From Entoloma clypeatum (Eukaryota; Basidiomycota; Agaricomycetes; Agaricales; Entolomataceae), in contig OY751492.1 of assembly GCA_963565915.1 (NCBI GenBank), positions 2,728,001 through 2,792,000 of the forward strand: 64,000 nt of DNA, in the 5' to 3' direction. The notes below the pieces were generated by a model that saw nothing but the letters and a program-made list of their open reading frames with translations, was not told where the DNA came from and searched no databases. Position 1 is the stretch's first letter, and each line of letters opens with the position of its first letter. Positions 1 through 10,253 of the stretch are shown here, piece by piece. The position numbers and the translations under genes were made by a program.

Positions 1-447
1 GAGAAAAACTTTATGAAAATCCTGTAGTGCTTTCTTGTCTGGCCACACAAGTTCATCTAAGTGCATCAAGGCATCAAAAAAAAAAAACCTGTAGTGAGAA
101 TGGCAAAGAAGAGTTTGTTGTCATGCAAAGATAAAGGATGAAGGTAGAGGAGACAAAGTTCCACAATCTCAGCGCACGATAGAGGACATTTTTGCACCAT
201 GGGTGAAATGAAAAGTTTTTTTGCAGCTATGTAGAGTCCTGGTGACAAGGTGATGACAACAAAGCTGGTGGATATCAGAATAGAGAGGTTCAAGCTGATT
301 GCAGATGCCTGTGAGATAGTTACCGACAGTGTTGGGTTTGACAAAGTGTGACATATAGACAACAAAGAAGCTGAGTGTGTTGATGGTGGGTTTGATGGAA
401 AAATTATGGTCATGGCAGAAAGTGAGATAGGTGTTGAGTCCTGACAT
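1..447 (-). pseudogene. Tyrosine recombinase N-terminal part of the DIRS element, partial
   Basis: From 447 the minus strand reads a core-binding (SAM-like) domain, with YLTFCHDHNF, SHFVKPNTVGNYL and SGICNQLEPL-type text. The frame shifts near 190, after which CPLSCAEIVELCLLYLHPL continues in another frame. A run of A near 77-88 breaks it again before LDELVWPDKKALQDF close to the window start. The catalytic Arg/His/Tyr residues would lie beyond base 1, so activity cannot be judged directly, but two frame breaks indicate a dead gene. This domain identifies the element as DIRS-like. Confidence 0.75.
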
Positions 448-611
448 ATAATTTGCGACAGATGAGGCATCAAGAGCACTGCCAAGAGCAATGGCACATT
501 CATGGTGGAGGCAATCAATGGTCCATGCAGGTCAATGGGGCTGTGTGGATGGGCAGGTAGCTGGAATCATTTTTCTGCTGCCCCCAGCGCTAAACGAGGG
601 GGTGTGAAGTC

Positions 612-1251
612 TCAAATTCCGAAGTCATCAATCTGAGCGTAAGCACGGTCATCATCAAAATGGGAAAGGGCATCTGCAACATCATTTTCATGTTGTGGGA
701 TCCAAAGGCCATGGAGTTGGATGTGGTATTGCAGAATTAAATCAACAGCCATGAGGAGAAGAAGATTGTAACTCAGTTTTGCATGGAGCATGTTGAACAT
801 GTCAACAGTATTGCTGTCTGTTAAGATGACAATACACCAAGGTAGCAGGCGAATCTGTTTGATGGTGTAAAGGAGGGCCAAAACTACAGTGTGGGCTTCC
901 TTATACAATATTTGTGAGTCTGCGATAAACTTGGGATTGGTTATGGCATGATGAAAGCCAAGGGAACAAGCCAGGAACCAAAACCCCATCCCAGTTGGGC
1001 AAGCGTCGGACAGAAGTGTCGCATCCGCTTGATCAGCATCCCATGTTGTAGTGTCCATCATGTGTATAACATTTGAAGCCTCAAAATGTCGAAGGAACCA
1101 TGTGAGTTTATCGCAGAGGGCAACACTGACCCACAGTTGCTTATGTGGATGAGTCTTCTCTTTCATTTTGGCATACAACTCTGATAGGCCTGGTCTGAGC
1201 AGAGGACAGACATTCAATGCCCAATTGAGCCAACCAGCCAAGCATTGGAAC
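612..1251 (-). pseudogene. DIRS RNase H segment
   Basis: A 209-residue open stretch starts in LAGWLNWALNVCPLLRPGL, the thumb region just after the RT palm. It continues through SDACPTGMGFW, a Glu-containing helix (EAHTVVLAL), LTDSNTVDMF and WIPQHENDVADAL. This is the D-E-D-D layout of retroelement RNase H. It is the best preserved part of the element. It is cut from the RT palm by the insertions at 1254-1778 and 1796-2301, and the recombinase reading follows at 447 on the same strand. Upstream coding text is lost, so no full polyprotein can be made. Confidence 0.8.
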
Positions 1252-1253
1252 TA

Positions 1254-1778
1254 ATGTTTGAGAGTTCAGTCTTATGAACTGGAAAATGAATCTGAACTGG
1301 ACTGAACTGGACTGAAAGAGACCTGAACTGGCAGTTCAGGTCTCACTGATTTTGAGCTCAACCAGTCTCCAGTCTCTCCAAATTTGGAAAAAAAAAATGG
1401 ACTGGTTCACCCCCAGTTCTAGTTTTGGATCTGAAAAATATAAACTGGTTCCAGTTTTTGATTATATATTCATTCAAAAACTGTACTTTTATGGGCAAAG
1501 ATGTTCTTTTATACAGTTTTACAAGAGTTTATATCCAAAATGCTTGAGAAACATGTTATTGATAACAAATTGAGTATATTTTCAAGATTTTGATTGGAAA
1601 AACAGGCTTTTGGTAGGTTTATAAATGGTTGAGGATTTTACCAGTTTAAACTGGTTTAAACCAGTCTTTACTGGTCCAGTCCAGTTTTTTCAGACTATGA
1701 GAAAAAAAAATGAACTGCCAGTCTCCAGTTCATCAATTTTTTAGTCAAAAAACCGGACTGGACTGAACCCTTGAACAC
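1254..1778. mobile_element. 525-bp inverted-repeat element rich in ACTGG words (family A, copy 1)
   Basis: It is bounded by TA at 1252-1253 and 1779-1780. Left end ATGTTTGAGAGTTCAGTC; right end, reverse-complemented, GTGTTCAAGGGTTCAGTCC. The interior is full of short ACTGG/GAACTGG words in both orientations and has no convincing ORF. It interrupts the DIRS reading just before FQCLAGW. A second member is at 6099-6546. Size, TA target site and lack of a gene fit a non-autonomous DNA transposon (MITE). Confidence 0.65.
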
Positions 1779-1795
1779 TAGTCGGAACTCAATTA

Positions 1796-2301
1796 CAGTT
1801 GCGGACAGCCAAACTCAACAATTTAGTCTGTAAGAGGACAGCTCTTAAACGGGTTGATGAAAATTTATTCTGACTTCAGATTCAGACTCAGGATGAGGAA
1901 ATACATCGAAAAATACTACTCCAAAGTTTTTTCCACAGCTTACATCATCATGAAAAGCATGAGACACATGTCAGAGCACGTGCCTTCCAAATATGGTAAG
2001 GATTTCCAAATTTGGGTGCCTCACCATGTATTTTTCTGGTCATAATTTTTGTAGGATCATACTTGGCCCACAAAAAGGAGTTGATTCCGCATTTTTTCAT
2101 GATTTTAGTGAATTTTTTGATGGTTTGGCCAATTTTTGGGGGGTCAAAACCCAAAATTCGACATTGAGCAAAATCGGCTCATGCAAATCACTTCAGTAGA
2201 TCTCAAATGACACATTTCTGCTATTTTCAAGAAAATCCGACAATTGTGGGAAGGTACAAAACTCAGTCAATATTTTTGTCATGTTTGGTTGTCCGCAACT
2301 G
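1796..2301. mobile_element. 506-bp MITE with CAGTTGCGGACA ends
   Basis: The left end CAGTTGCGGACAGCCAAAC and the reverse complement of the right end CAGTTGCGGACAACCAAAC differ at one base in 19. TA flanks both sides (1794-1795, 2302-2303), as for Tc1/mariner-type target duplication. The interior has no recognisable gene. It lies inside the DIRS reverse transcriptase, only 15 bases from the neighbouring family-A element. Confidence 0.75.
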
Positions 2302-2303
2302 TA

Positions 2304-3165
2304 GCTTTTCGCAACATTGGGGGCACACAAAGTGCCACACAGCATTGGAGAGATCTTGACGTGATTCAGCTGGCATGGTAACCATGAGGTGGTTAGGATC
2401 CACATTGAATCCAATGATAGTTAGACTCCCTCTGAACACCTGCTTCTTGGACTCATGTGGAATACCTACTTCATTGAATAGCTGGAGAAGCCTGCATAAG
2501 GTGCATAAAACACCATGTTATGTGCCAGCTCCCACGAAAAAACATCATCAACATAGTAAAAAGGTCGGCAAGGGATTTGATGAAGATGGCAATCCACAAG
2601 ACAAGACTGAAGAAAGTAATCCACAGCCAACCAGCAGCATGATTGCCAAAGTTATTGCATTGATCAACATGGTGGTTGCAATCATAGTGATTACTTGATG
2701 GGTTTGCCAAAGATGGTGAACTGGAAGTCAACAATAGGCTTGCGAGACATCACACTTGAAAACAATGAGCTCCTCCCCAGGATGATCTCATCTAGCCTTA
2801 AAAACGGTCTTTCCAGGTTGATGTAGTGTGTCAAGGTGAGTATGTGCTTGGTCTCGTGGAATAAAGGAGTTCAAAGAAAGTTTCCCAGCGCTCTGGTCAA
2901 CCACAAGGCGAAGTTTGTCTGAGTGTGATTTAGGGATGACCCAATTGGCACACTATACATGCCCAGAAGCAGATCTTTGCCAAATGTGGGTGAAAAACGA
3001 CCAAGCCTGATTTCTTCATCACATTGTTCATGGACGAAAGAATAGTGTGATTCTTCTTTGAGCTGCCGCAGTGGAGAGTTGCTTGTGACAGGTGCTCCTG
3101 GTTCTGAAGTGTTGGCCCATGGCCAAAACCCTTCATGTAGGCCTCAGAGAGCTGTAAGCACAAGT
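2304..3165 (-). pseudogene. DIRS reverse transcriptase remnant
   Basis: The minus strand carries, across several frames, the RT blocks EEIRLGRFSPTFGKDLL (near 3000), HVDQCNNFGNHAAG (near 2650), the catalytic YVDD (about 2555-2544) and MPAESRQDL (near 2360). The frame changes at least three times and stops occur between blocks, for example after the YVDD segment. The next expected block (EF-LAGW-NWALNV) lies beyond two inserted elements, at 1251 and below, where it joins the RNase H reading. The copy is inactive. Assignment rests on motif order, not on an alignment. Confidence 0.75.
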
Positions 3166-3239
3166 GGCGTGTTGGGATGAGACAGTAAATAATGTTTGAG
3201 GATGTTGACTTTGATTGGCGTGACTATTTTGAATAAATC

Positions 3240-4905
3240 AGGGTGTGTGTGTACAGTGTGTAGTGGGTGGTGCTGCGGCAGTGTTCACAGACATGGACGT
3301 ATTGACATGTGCCAGTGGCAACATTGTATTTTCCTTCATTCCATTGCCGGCATGGTTCTTGCCTGCCTTGCCCTCCTTTTCCTCTGCTCCTACTACTCCC
3401 CACTCATCCCTCTGTACCAGCACTTTTGGGGCCTGCTGATGCAGTCTGGAGCCATTGGTAACAAAGCTCCTCAAACTCCACGTGGTCGGTAAGGAGGAGA
3501 TGTCGGCACTGGGCAACCTTAATTCTGAGCACTCGGTCAAATTGGATGACCTGCCAATGCTGGTCGACAGGGAAGGTATAAGGGCAATCACTTTTCTATT
3601 TCCTTTCTATTCCACCATCTCCGACGTCCTCCAATCAGATCCGCTACGTCCGACATCTTATCTGACACTCTGCATCCGATGACTCCGCTTCTCCACACGT
3701 CAGATCGCAGGTTACCATTCATCTTGTTTCATTCATCCCCCATCCCTACTCCCGATTATTGCTCATCATTCATATGTCTTGTTTTATCTCTTATTTCATA
3801 TCTCACTTTACTATTTATCCAACTAGCTTGCAGGGGAATCCTTAGAACTTTCTCTTTGGATTTCCCTTGCAAGGTATGTGTTGTATTACTTATTGGACTG
3901 CTCAATCTAAACTTTGGATTTCCCTTGCAAGCATCTGAGTTCAAGTCTTGGATCGTAAGGTTGCCCTTACAGAAGACAGCAAATAATTGGTTGATTCATT
4001 TGGCATACTGGATGAGTTCCCTGATGTGGTGTTCAAACAAGTACGCTGTCGCTTCTGCCATGGTATTCCAGGCGACAACCCAGTCTCTATGTGTCGCGAC
4101 AGTTTTGAAAGGTTTGGTAGGTCACTTCAAAGTTCCCAAGTTGTTTGGTGTGACATTCCTCGTGCAAAATGGAATGGATTCCAGACAAAACATGGTTGAG
4201 ATCCACAGCTCTTCCTGCAATGAGGTTCATCCACTCCATGTCAGGGAACTGTGGGCACTGTCTCGAGTTGTACAGGAGAGACTTTGCATATTTGGGATCT
4301 GGCAAAAAGTTCTCGAGGATGGCCAGTGTCCTTTTGCAGGAGGATTGGAGATTAAATGGATTAATGGCTTCTCTGACAACCCATGGCAGAGTGCCAACAT
4401 CAAGCTTGGACCATTTTGACTCTGCATCTCCAGCATCCCCAATGCTTGTGAGCGATTGGGCTCGCTTAGTCATTGGGCTAATGTTTTCCCTTTCATCACC
4501 TCCTTTGCTTCCATCTCTGTATGTGCCTCCATGTCCATGTCCATCTCCTTCCCTGTCTTTGTCTTCCCCTCGTGAAGATCCTAAATCTCTTCATGAAAAG
4601 ACCCCTGCCAATCCATTTTGAGCTCCTCATCATCCAGCGTGGTCGGCAAACCGCTCGAAATTGTCAAACATACTGAGGTAGATAGCATATGTCAAAATAA
4701 ATTCTTGTTTGTCAAGGTTGTTTTGCAGCATCGTGTCTTGGAGCTTGATGGTTGCCTCCACCTTTGACATTTCTCCGGCCCAAAATGTGTTGACAACTGA
4801 CATGCATCTAGGTTTGATGTCTGATTGAACTGTGATTCCTCCTTGAGACATTCCGACAGTGGAGTTTTGGCTAGTCAATGTAGAAGGCTCATGTGTGCTG
4901 TTCAT
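3240..4905 (-). pseudogene. DIRS ORF1 (gag-like) remnant
   Basis: Three minus-strand pieces belong together. 4905-4630 starts with ATG and contains the segment FERFADHAG. 4473-4087 contains PQFPDMEWMNLIAGRAVDL and runs, after a frame change, into THRDWVVAWNTM near 4060. 3575-3240 contains VAQCRHLLLTD followed by a Cys/His-rich tail (C-Q-Y-V-H-V-C-E-H-C) resembling a zinc knuckle. These match my recollection of the upstream ORF of agaricomycete DIRS elements, which precedes the reverse transcriptase. The reading is split by frameshifts and by the insertion at about 3576-3971. It cannot make a full protein. Confidence 0.7.
3576..3971. mobile_element. Candidate ~396-bp inverted-repeat element inside DIRS ORF1
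   Basis: TAAGGGCAA near 3579 faces TTGCCCTTA ending at 3969, and GAAG flanks both sides. The DIRS ORF1 reading stops at one edge (QLFAVF, minus strand) and resumes at the other (PVDQHWQVIQFDRVLR). Inside, a 22-bp phrase CTTTGGATTTCCCTTGCAAG is repeated twice within 45 bp, and TCCGA words recall the repeat at 10.4-11.1 kb. The ends are short, so exact borders and target duplication are uncertain. Confidence 0.45.
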
Positions 4906-5240
4906 AGGTTATGAGTTCAAATGAACGATGTTGAGAATATTTATGCAAAAAATATGTGGCAGGAAGCGTTCAAGAGCAAAAGAGTGAGTGACCAAAAACA
5001 CTCCGTGCCAAATATAAAGACTCAGTACATGTCTCATATGTGTAAGGAATGATGTGAGTGTGTACACAGACCAACATATGTCCCGCAGATAGACAATGGC
5101 ATGGATACAGGTAACCCGTGAGGGTCACGGGTATGGGTATGGGTCGTGTTTTTGCAACCTGCAACCCATGAGGTACCTGTCATGCATCATGCTCTGAGGT
5201 GGCACTTCGAACAACACCACTTGCAACAGCTGCCTCTTGC

Positions 5241-5742
5241 CCTCCTCTCGTGCCCAACGGCCTCCACTAGTGCCCAACAGTGTCCCTTCATGCCCAATGG
5301 CACCCTCTCATCCCCAACGGCTGTCTCATGTGCCCAATGCCCGCCACTCACATCCAACAGCATCCTCTCATGCCCAACGGACTCCACTAGCGCCCAATGG
5401 CATCCCTTCATGCCAAATGGCACCCTCTCATCCCCAACAGCCACCTTGCATGCCTAACACTCGCCACTCATGCCCAATGGCGTCCTCTCGCACCCAATGG
5501 CCGTCCCTTGTCCACAACAGCATCCTCTTGTGCCCACTTGCACCCAATGGCATCCCTTCATGCCCAACAGCACCCTCTCATCCCCAACAGCCATCCCTCA
5601 TCTCCAACAGCCACCTCGTGTGCCCAACACTCGCCACTCATGCCCAATGGCATCCTCTCGTGCTCAACGGCATCCTTTCGCCCCCAACTGCCATCCCTCA
5701 TCTTCAATGGCTGCCTTGTGTGCCCAACGGCACCCTTGCCTG
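5241..5742. repeat. 20-bp minisatellite, about 25 units
   Basis: Successive 20-base units follow the consensus CCCAAYGGCATCCYYTCATG, with one 10-base half unit near 5540. Units differ by a few bases and fall into recurring types (ending CTCATC, TTCATG or CACTCATG), hinting at a higher-order period. Because 20 is not a multiple of 3 and the unit lacks stops, long reading frames appear in all forward frames. These are by-products, not genes. Confidence 0.9.
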
Positions 5743-5745
5743 CCC

Positions 5746-5746
5746 A

Positions 5747-5777
<31 letters not shown>
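5746..5777. repeat. (ATT)n microsatellite
   Basis: About ten ATT units directly follow the 20-bp array, inside the same inverted-repeat element. Confidence 0.95.
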
Positions 5778-6098
5778 TGTAGTTTAATATATGTTTTTTC
5801 CTACTGTGCAAACCCGTGTGGAAACCCTCACCTGTGCCTACCTGCCTATACCCGCGCTCGATTTACCTGCAGGTCGATGGGTTGCTACTTACACAGGTAC
5901 AGATACGGGTCAGCATTCCAGTACCTGTGAGAGTACCCATGCCATTGCCTACCTGCAGGGACTGTGCAGGTGTTCATGTTCTGCAGAGACATGAACACGC
6001 AAAGCTCAGCTGAGCAGCTCAGGCAGAGCGGGAGTGCATTTGGTTGACATGTCCCACAGGAACACCCAAAAAGCAGCGAGAGATACTCTGTATAGTTA

Positions 6099-6546
6099 GT
6101 GTTTGAAAGTCCAGTCCAGTCTGGTTTTTTGCCCAAAAAATTAAGAACCTAGAACCAAGACTGGTTGAGTGGTTTCTCCAAAAAACTGAAACCAGGACTG
6201 GACTGGTCAAAGACTGGTGAATCAGTCTTTCCTTTCTCAAAAAAGTAAACCAGGACTGGTTCAAACTGGTTTAAACTGGTTATTATCCGATTTATTAGAA
6301 GCTTTGATGAACAAAATCTATGTGAACCTATATGAACCTGTGTGAACCTATGACCAGTTTACATTTTTTGAGTCTCAAATCAAGACTGGTGTTGAACCAG
6401 TCTTCTTTTTTTCCAAAATTTGAAGAACCTGAGACTGGTCAATCCTCAAAAATCTGAAACTTGAGACTGCAGTCCAGTCTCTCACCAGTCTTTACCAGTC
6501 TGGTTCTGGTCCAGTTCTAGGTCTTTGAGACTGGACTTCAAAACAC
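6099..6546. mobile_element. 448-bp inverted-repeat element, family A copy 2
   Basis: It is bounded by TA at 6097-6098 and 6547-6548. Left end GTGTTTGAAAGTCCAGTCC; right end, reverse-complemented, GTGTTTTGAAGTCCAGTCTC. The ends and the dense ACTGG-type words match the element at 1254-1778, but it is shorter. No gene inside. Confidence 0.65.
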
Positions 6547-6657
6547 TATGCATAGTCGTGCAAGCTCATGATTAGCCTATTATAATCTTCAATTAAAGCC
6601 AACATGAAGAATTTTTCTAATCACTACTGACACTGATGAGTCTTTCTAGAGAAAATA

Positions 6658-8274
6658 CAGTGACTCAAATAATTGTCCAGATGTTTGAGCCATTTTGATT
6701 GTTTGCTCAATAGCTCCAGGGGCAAGACACACAAGACCAAAGTGTTGGTGTATGACAGATGGTGCTACATCGTAGCTATAGAAATATATAACAATTATGT
6801 AATTCTAATAAGTTTCCATGGAGATATATACAATTCAATCTGGTAACTTATCCAGACAATTATTTGGGTGACAATCAGAAATATCATAATCTGATGCCAG
6901 ATGGTTCCTATGACATCAAACTCTTGGCAAATGATTACTATAGTGATGCTATCATAGATAGTGCCTGATTTCAAGCTATATGACCAGAGCTAATATTCTC
7001 AGCATTCCACAATTTATCATGTGCCCCATCTCCTCTGCCCAGAAGGAAAACATCATTTCTCTAGCCTCCAACCATTATTCCATTCGACATATTGCCTTCA
7101 AAGTTGGTGTTGGCAAGTCTACAGTATCTGAGATCCTTCAGAATCTCCTTTCTACTTGACAAAACCTTCTGCTGGTCGTCCTTCAAAGCTTTCTGCCCAT
7201 GCTCAGCACTCTATTGTTACACAAATCATCACTGGAAAGGCTGCCAATGCTGTTCAGGCAACAAAATACATCAACATCATCATCTCCAATCCAGTTAGCT
7301 CACAGACAGTGAGGAATGTTCCCAAGAAACACTCATTCAAAGCTGTAACAAAGAAGAAAAAGCCCTTGCTTACCACAAGGCATAGGAAGAAGTGTTTGGA
7401 TTTTGCTTTAAGCACAAGGACTGGACTGTGGAGGACTGGAAGAGGGTAGTTTGGTCAGATGAAACAAAAATCAACAGGCTGGGGTCAGATGGGAAGCAGT
7501 GGGTGTGGAAACAGGCAGGAGAGGGGCTGATTGAGAGGGAGATTCAGGGAACAGTCAAGTTTGGTGGTGGAAACATCATGGTATGGGGGTGTATGAGTTG
7601 GAATAGTGTGGGACAACTGGCAGAAGTTGAGGGGAGAATGAATGCTGACCAGTATGTGAACATTCTGGACAACCACTTATTGCCCAGCATGGAGGAATGT
7701 GAGATTTCTGCAGAGGATCTCATATTCCAGCAGGACAATAACCCCAAGCACACCTCCAACAAGGCCAGAATCTGGATGGAGAACAATGATATCATTCTTC
7801 TGGACTGGCCTCCACAATCTCCAGATCTAAATCCTATTGAACACCTTTGGCAACACATCAAAGTAGAGCTTTGCAAGTTTTCAACACAGGCCAAGGGAGT
7901 TTGGAAGATTTGGGACAGGGTAGCAGAAGTGTGGAACAAAATAGAGCCAGAGGTGTGTCAGAGATTGATAGAAAGTATGCCTAGAAGAGTGGAAGCAGTA
8001 ATCAAGACAAAGGGAGGCCATACCAAGTACTAAAATGACCAGTTTCTGTATTTCTGATACCCACTCAAATAATTGTCTGGATGAGTTACCAGATTGAATT
8101 GTATATATCTCTGTGAGAACTTATTGGAATTACATAATTGTTAAATATTTCTATAGCCACGATGTAGCTCCATCTGTCATACACCAACACTTTGATCTTG
8201 TGTGTCTTGCCCCTGGAGCTATTGAGCAAACAATCAAAATGGCTCAAACATCCGGACAATTATTTGAGTCACTG
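6658..8274 (+). mobile_element. Tc1/mariner transposon copy 1, inactive, with long inverted repeats
   Basis: 1617 bp between TA dinucleotides (6656-6657, 8275-8276). Ends CAGTGACTCAAATAATTGTC are inverted over roughly 225 bp (6658-6885 against 8050-8274) with few differences. Near the inner edge of each repeat the outer motif recurs (CAGACAATTATTTG), giving an IR/DR arrangement of likely transposase-binding sites. The single internal gene is a DD34E transposase pseudogene. The length is normal for the family. Confidence 0.9.
7019..8033 (+). pseudogene. Tc1 transposase (DD34E) broken by two frameshifts
   Basis: The reading starts at ATG 7019 with a helix-turn-helix (SAQKENIISLASNHYS). It hits TGA at 7157 and continues in another frame as TKPSAGRPSKLSAHAQHS, the second DNA-binding helix. 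It shifts again near 7415 and then runs openly to 8033. The catalytic triad is visible as WSDE, QQDN and, 34 residues after the second Asp, PIEHLW. The C-terminus (EAVIKTKGGHTKY) is typical. Two frame changes prevent a full product; introns at those points look unlikely because no residues are missing. Confidence 0.85.
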
Positions 8275-8278
8275 TATA

Positions 8279-8619
8279 TATTAGGAAAGAGGAATCCTTT
8301 TTCCCTTTTGGTTTATCATCAAAAAAGACACAAAGTGTTATATATAGAAAAGTTCAAAAAACATATAATGTGTTTTTTAAGTATTTCTTTTAGTAAAACT
8401 TTTCATTTTTCCAAGGGTTTTTTCCAAAGATAAACTTATTCTATTGTTCAAACAATGGATTTAGTTTTTTCTCAAGAAATACTTTAGGATAAACAAAAGA
8501 TTTTTTGTCCAAAAATATTTGGAAAAGGCATTACATGTTTCTTAAAATTTTCCATGTAATATACTTGGTATCTCTCTTAAAGATACATCCAAGAGAAAGA
8601 GGATTCCTCTTTTATAATA
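8279..8619. mobile_element. Candidate ~340-bp AT-rich inverted-repeat element
   Basis: The left end TATTAGGAAAGAGGAATCCT and the reverse complement of the right end TATTATAAAAGAGGAATCCT match at 18 of 20 positions, and the similarity runs a few bases further. It abuts the right edge of the first Tc1 copy and lies 42 bases from the second. No gene inside. Borders are approximate. Confidence 0.4.
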
Positions 8620-8661
8620 GATTTTTCCTCCAGAGACACTTATTAGTGTCAGGAGTGAATA

Positions 8662-10253
8662 CAGTGGCTCAAAAAACTGCCCCAATGTTTGTGTGTTTTT
8701 GAGAGATCAATATGGTACGGATTGCTGACATAAGCAGGAATCTAGGGTGATTATATAAACTACTATGACATCATGGCTTTCTAACAGACCCTGGGTCACG
8801 TGATTTGGATCAAAACCCATTGTGCTATAACCCAAACAGAATGGTCACTCATTGGGGCAGTTTTTTGATCCTCTATTATTTTACTATCTAGTACTTTGTA
8901 TGACCACCTTTTGCCTTTATAACTGCTTGTATCCATCTAGGCATACTTTCTATTAGGTTTTGGCATACCTCTGGTGAAATTTCACCCCACTCCTCAGCCA
9001 ATCTATCCCACAACTCATGTACAGCTTTTGGTGGTGTTGGATGTTGTTTAAGACAGCATTTGAGATGTTCCCAGAGGTGTTCAATTGGATTCATGTCAGG
9101 TTATTGAGAAGGCCAGCCAAGAACTTGAATGTTGTTGTCTTCAAACTACTGTGTAGCCATTCCCGACATGTGTTTGGAGTTGTTATCTTGCTGGAAGTAC
9201 CACTCGCCATCCACCATTTCCAACTTTTCAAAGCTTTCCTGAACGCTGTTCTCCAAAATTTCACAGTATTGGACCTTGTCCATGTTCCCCTGCACCTCTA
9301 TGAGCTTTCCCACTCCATTCCATCCCATACAACCCCATACCATGAGGTTTCCTCCTTCTCATGTTTCACAGTCAGTGATGTTGTTCTGTCAGATAGTGGT
9401 TCTCCCCTTTGTTTCCAGATATAGACCTTTCCATCTGATCCAATCCTATTGATCTTTGTCTCATCTGTCCATAGAACCCTTTTCCAGTCCTCCACAGTCC
9501 AGTTTTCATGATATTTTGCAAACTGAAGGCGCCGTATGTGATGGGCACGTTTGAGAAGAGGAGCTTTCTTCTTTGTGGCGGTGTAAAACTGGTTCTCCTT
9601 GAGTGCATTTTGGACTGTGGTTGGGAATAATGTCATTAATGAATTGAGTAGCCTGAACTGCATTGTCAAGCTTTCCAGACTTGATTTGATGAACAATTGA
9701 CTGTTTGTCACGAGCAGACAGCTTGGAGGGACGTCCGCCAAGGTTGTTTTCTTTGTTTGCATCCACTTCTTTGCTGATTCTGCTGATAGTACCCTTCCCT
9801 AGACCAGTTTTGTCCTTGATTTGATGCTGAGAATAGCCTTCATTGAGGAGAGAAACAACAGAATTGTGTTGAGTAGCAGAGATGGCTTTCATGATGGTGG
9901 TAAGAGGTCAAGAAGATGGTTGAACCAATTTCAACATGTCAAATTGATACAAATAAGGTCATGTGACTTTGTTTATTCTTCACACAGTCAATAACCATCT
10001 TGTAGTGAATCATAAATCCCAGAATAATGAAAAGTGAGGAGAGGGTCAAAAAACTGCTCCAATGAGTGACCATTTTGTTTGGATTATAGCACAATGGGTT
10101 TTGATCCAAATCACATGACCCAGGGTCTGTTAGAAAGCCATGATGTCATAGTAGTTTATATAATCACCCTAGATTCCCTGCTTATGTCAGCAATCCGTAC
10201 CATATTGATCTCTCAAAAACACACAAACATTGGGGCAGTTTTTTGAGCCACTG
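8662..10253 (-). mobile_element. Tc1/mariner transposon copy 2, inactive, different subfamily
   Basis: 1592 bp between TA dinucleotides (8660-8661, 10254-10255). Ends CAGTGGCTCAAAAAACTGCC are inverted over about 210 bp, with the motif TTGGGGCAGTTTTTTGA repeated near the inner edge of the left arm. The internal gene is on the minus strand and is broken. End sequence and transposase differ clearly from the neighbouring copy, so this is a separate arrival, not a duplicate. Confidence 0.9.
8888..9892 (-). pseudogene. Tc1 transposase (DD34E) with frameshifts and stops
   Basis: ATG at 9892 begins MKAISATQHNSVVSLLNEG and a helix-turn-helix, then GGRPSKLSARDKQSIV. The frame changes near 9610, carrying on to WTDETKINRIGSDGK, and again near 9330 to MVWGCMGWNGVGK and QQDNNSKH. 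Two in-frame stops fall between the second Asp and PIEHLW; counting through them leaves the expected 34-residue gap. The end GGHTKY at 8888 is family-typical. It is inactive. Confidence 0.85.

Larger units (their letters stand above)
1..4905 (-). mobile_element. Decayed DIRS-type (tyrosine recombinase) retrotransposon, truncated by the window start
   Basis: Reading the minus strand from 4905 to 1 gives, in order, a gag-like ORF with a Cys/His segment, a reverse transcriptase with YVDD, an RNase H domain and the start of a tyrosine recombinase. That order defines DIRS elements and excludes Copia/Gypsy, which carry a DDE integrase. Every domain is broken by stops, frameshifts or insertions, so this copy is dead. 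Three small inverted-repeat elements (1254-1778, 1796-2301, about 3576-3971) sit inside it, and the coding text resumes on each side. The recombinase C-terminus and the right end lie outside the window. Domain names come from family knowledge; the order and breaks are read from the sequence. Confidence 0.85.
5081..5961. mobile_element. 881-bp inverted-repeat element with a minisatellite core
   Basis: The left end reads TCCC-GCAG-A-TAG-A-CAATGGCATGG. The reverse complement of the right end is the same with one extra T and two A-to-G changes. Further inward similarity (CAACCCAT, ACGGGTA words) continues for about 80 bp. The centre is a 20-bp tandem array followed by an ATT run. No gene or clear target duplication was found. 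It may be a MITE-like element whose interior expanded as a minisatellite. Confidence 0.5.
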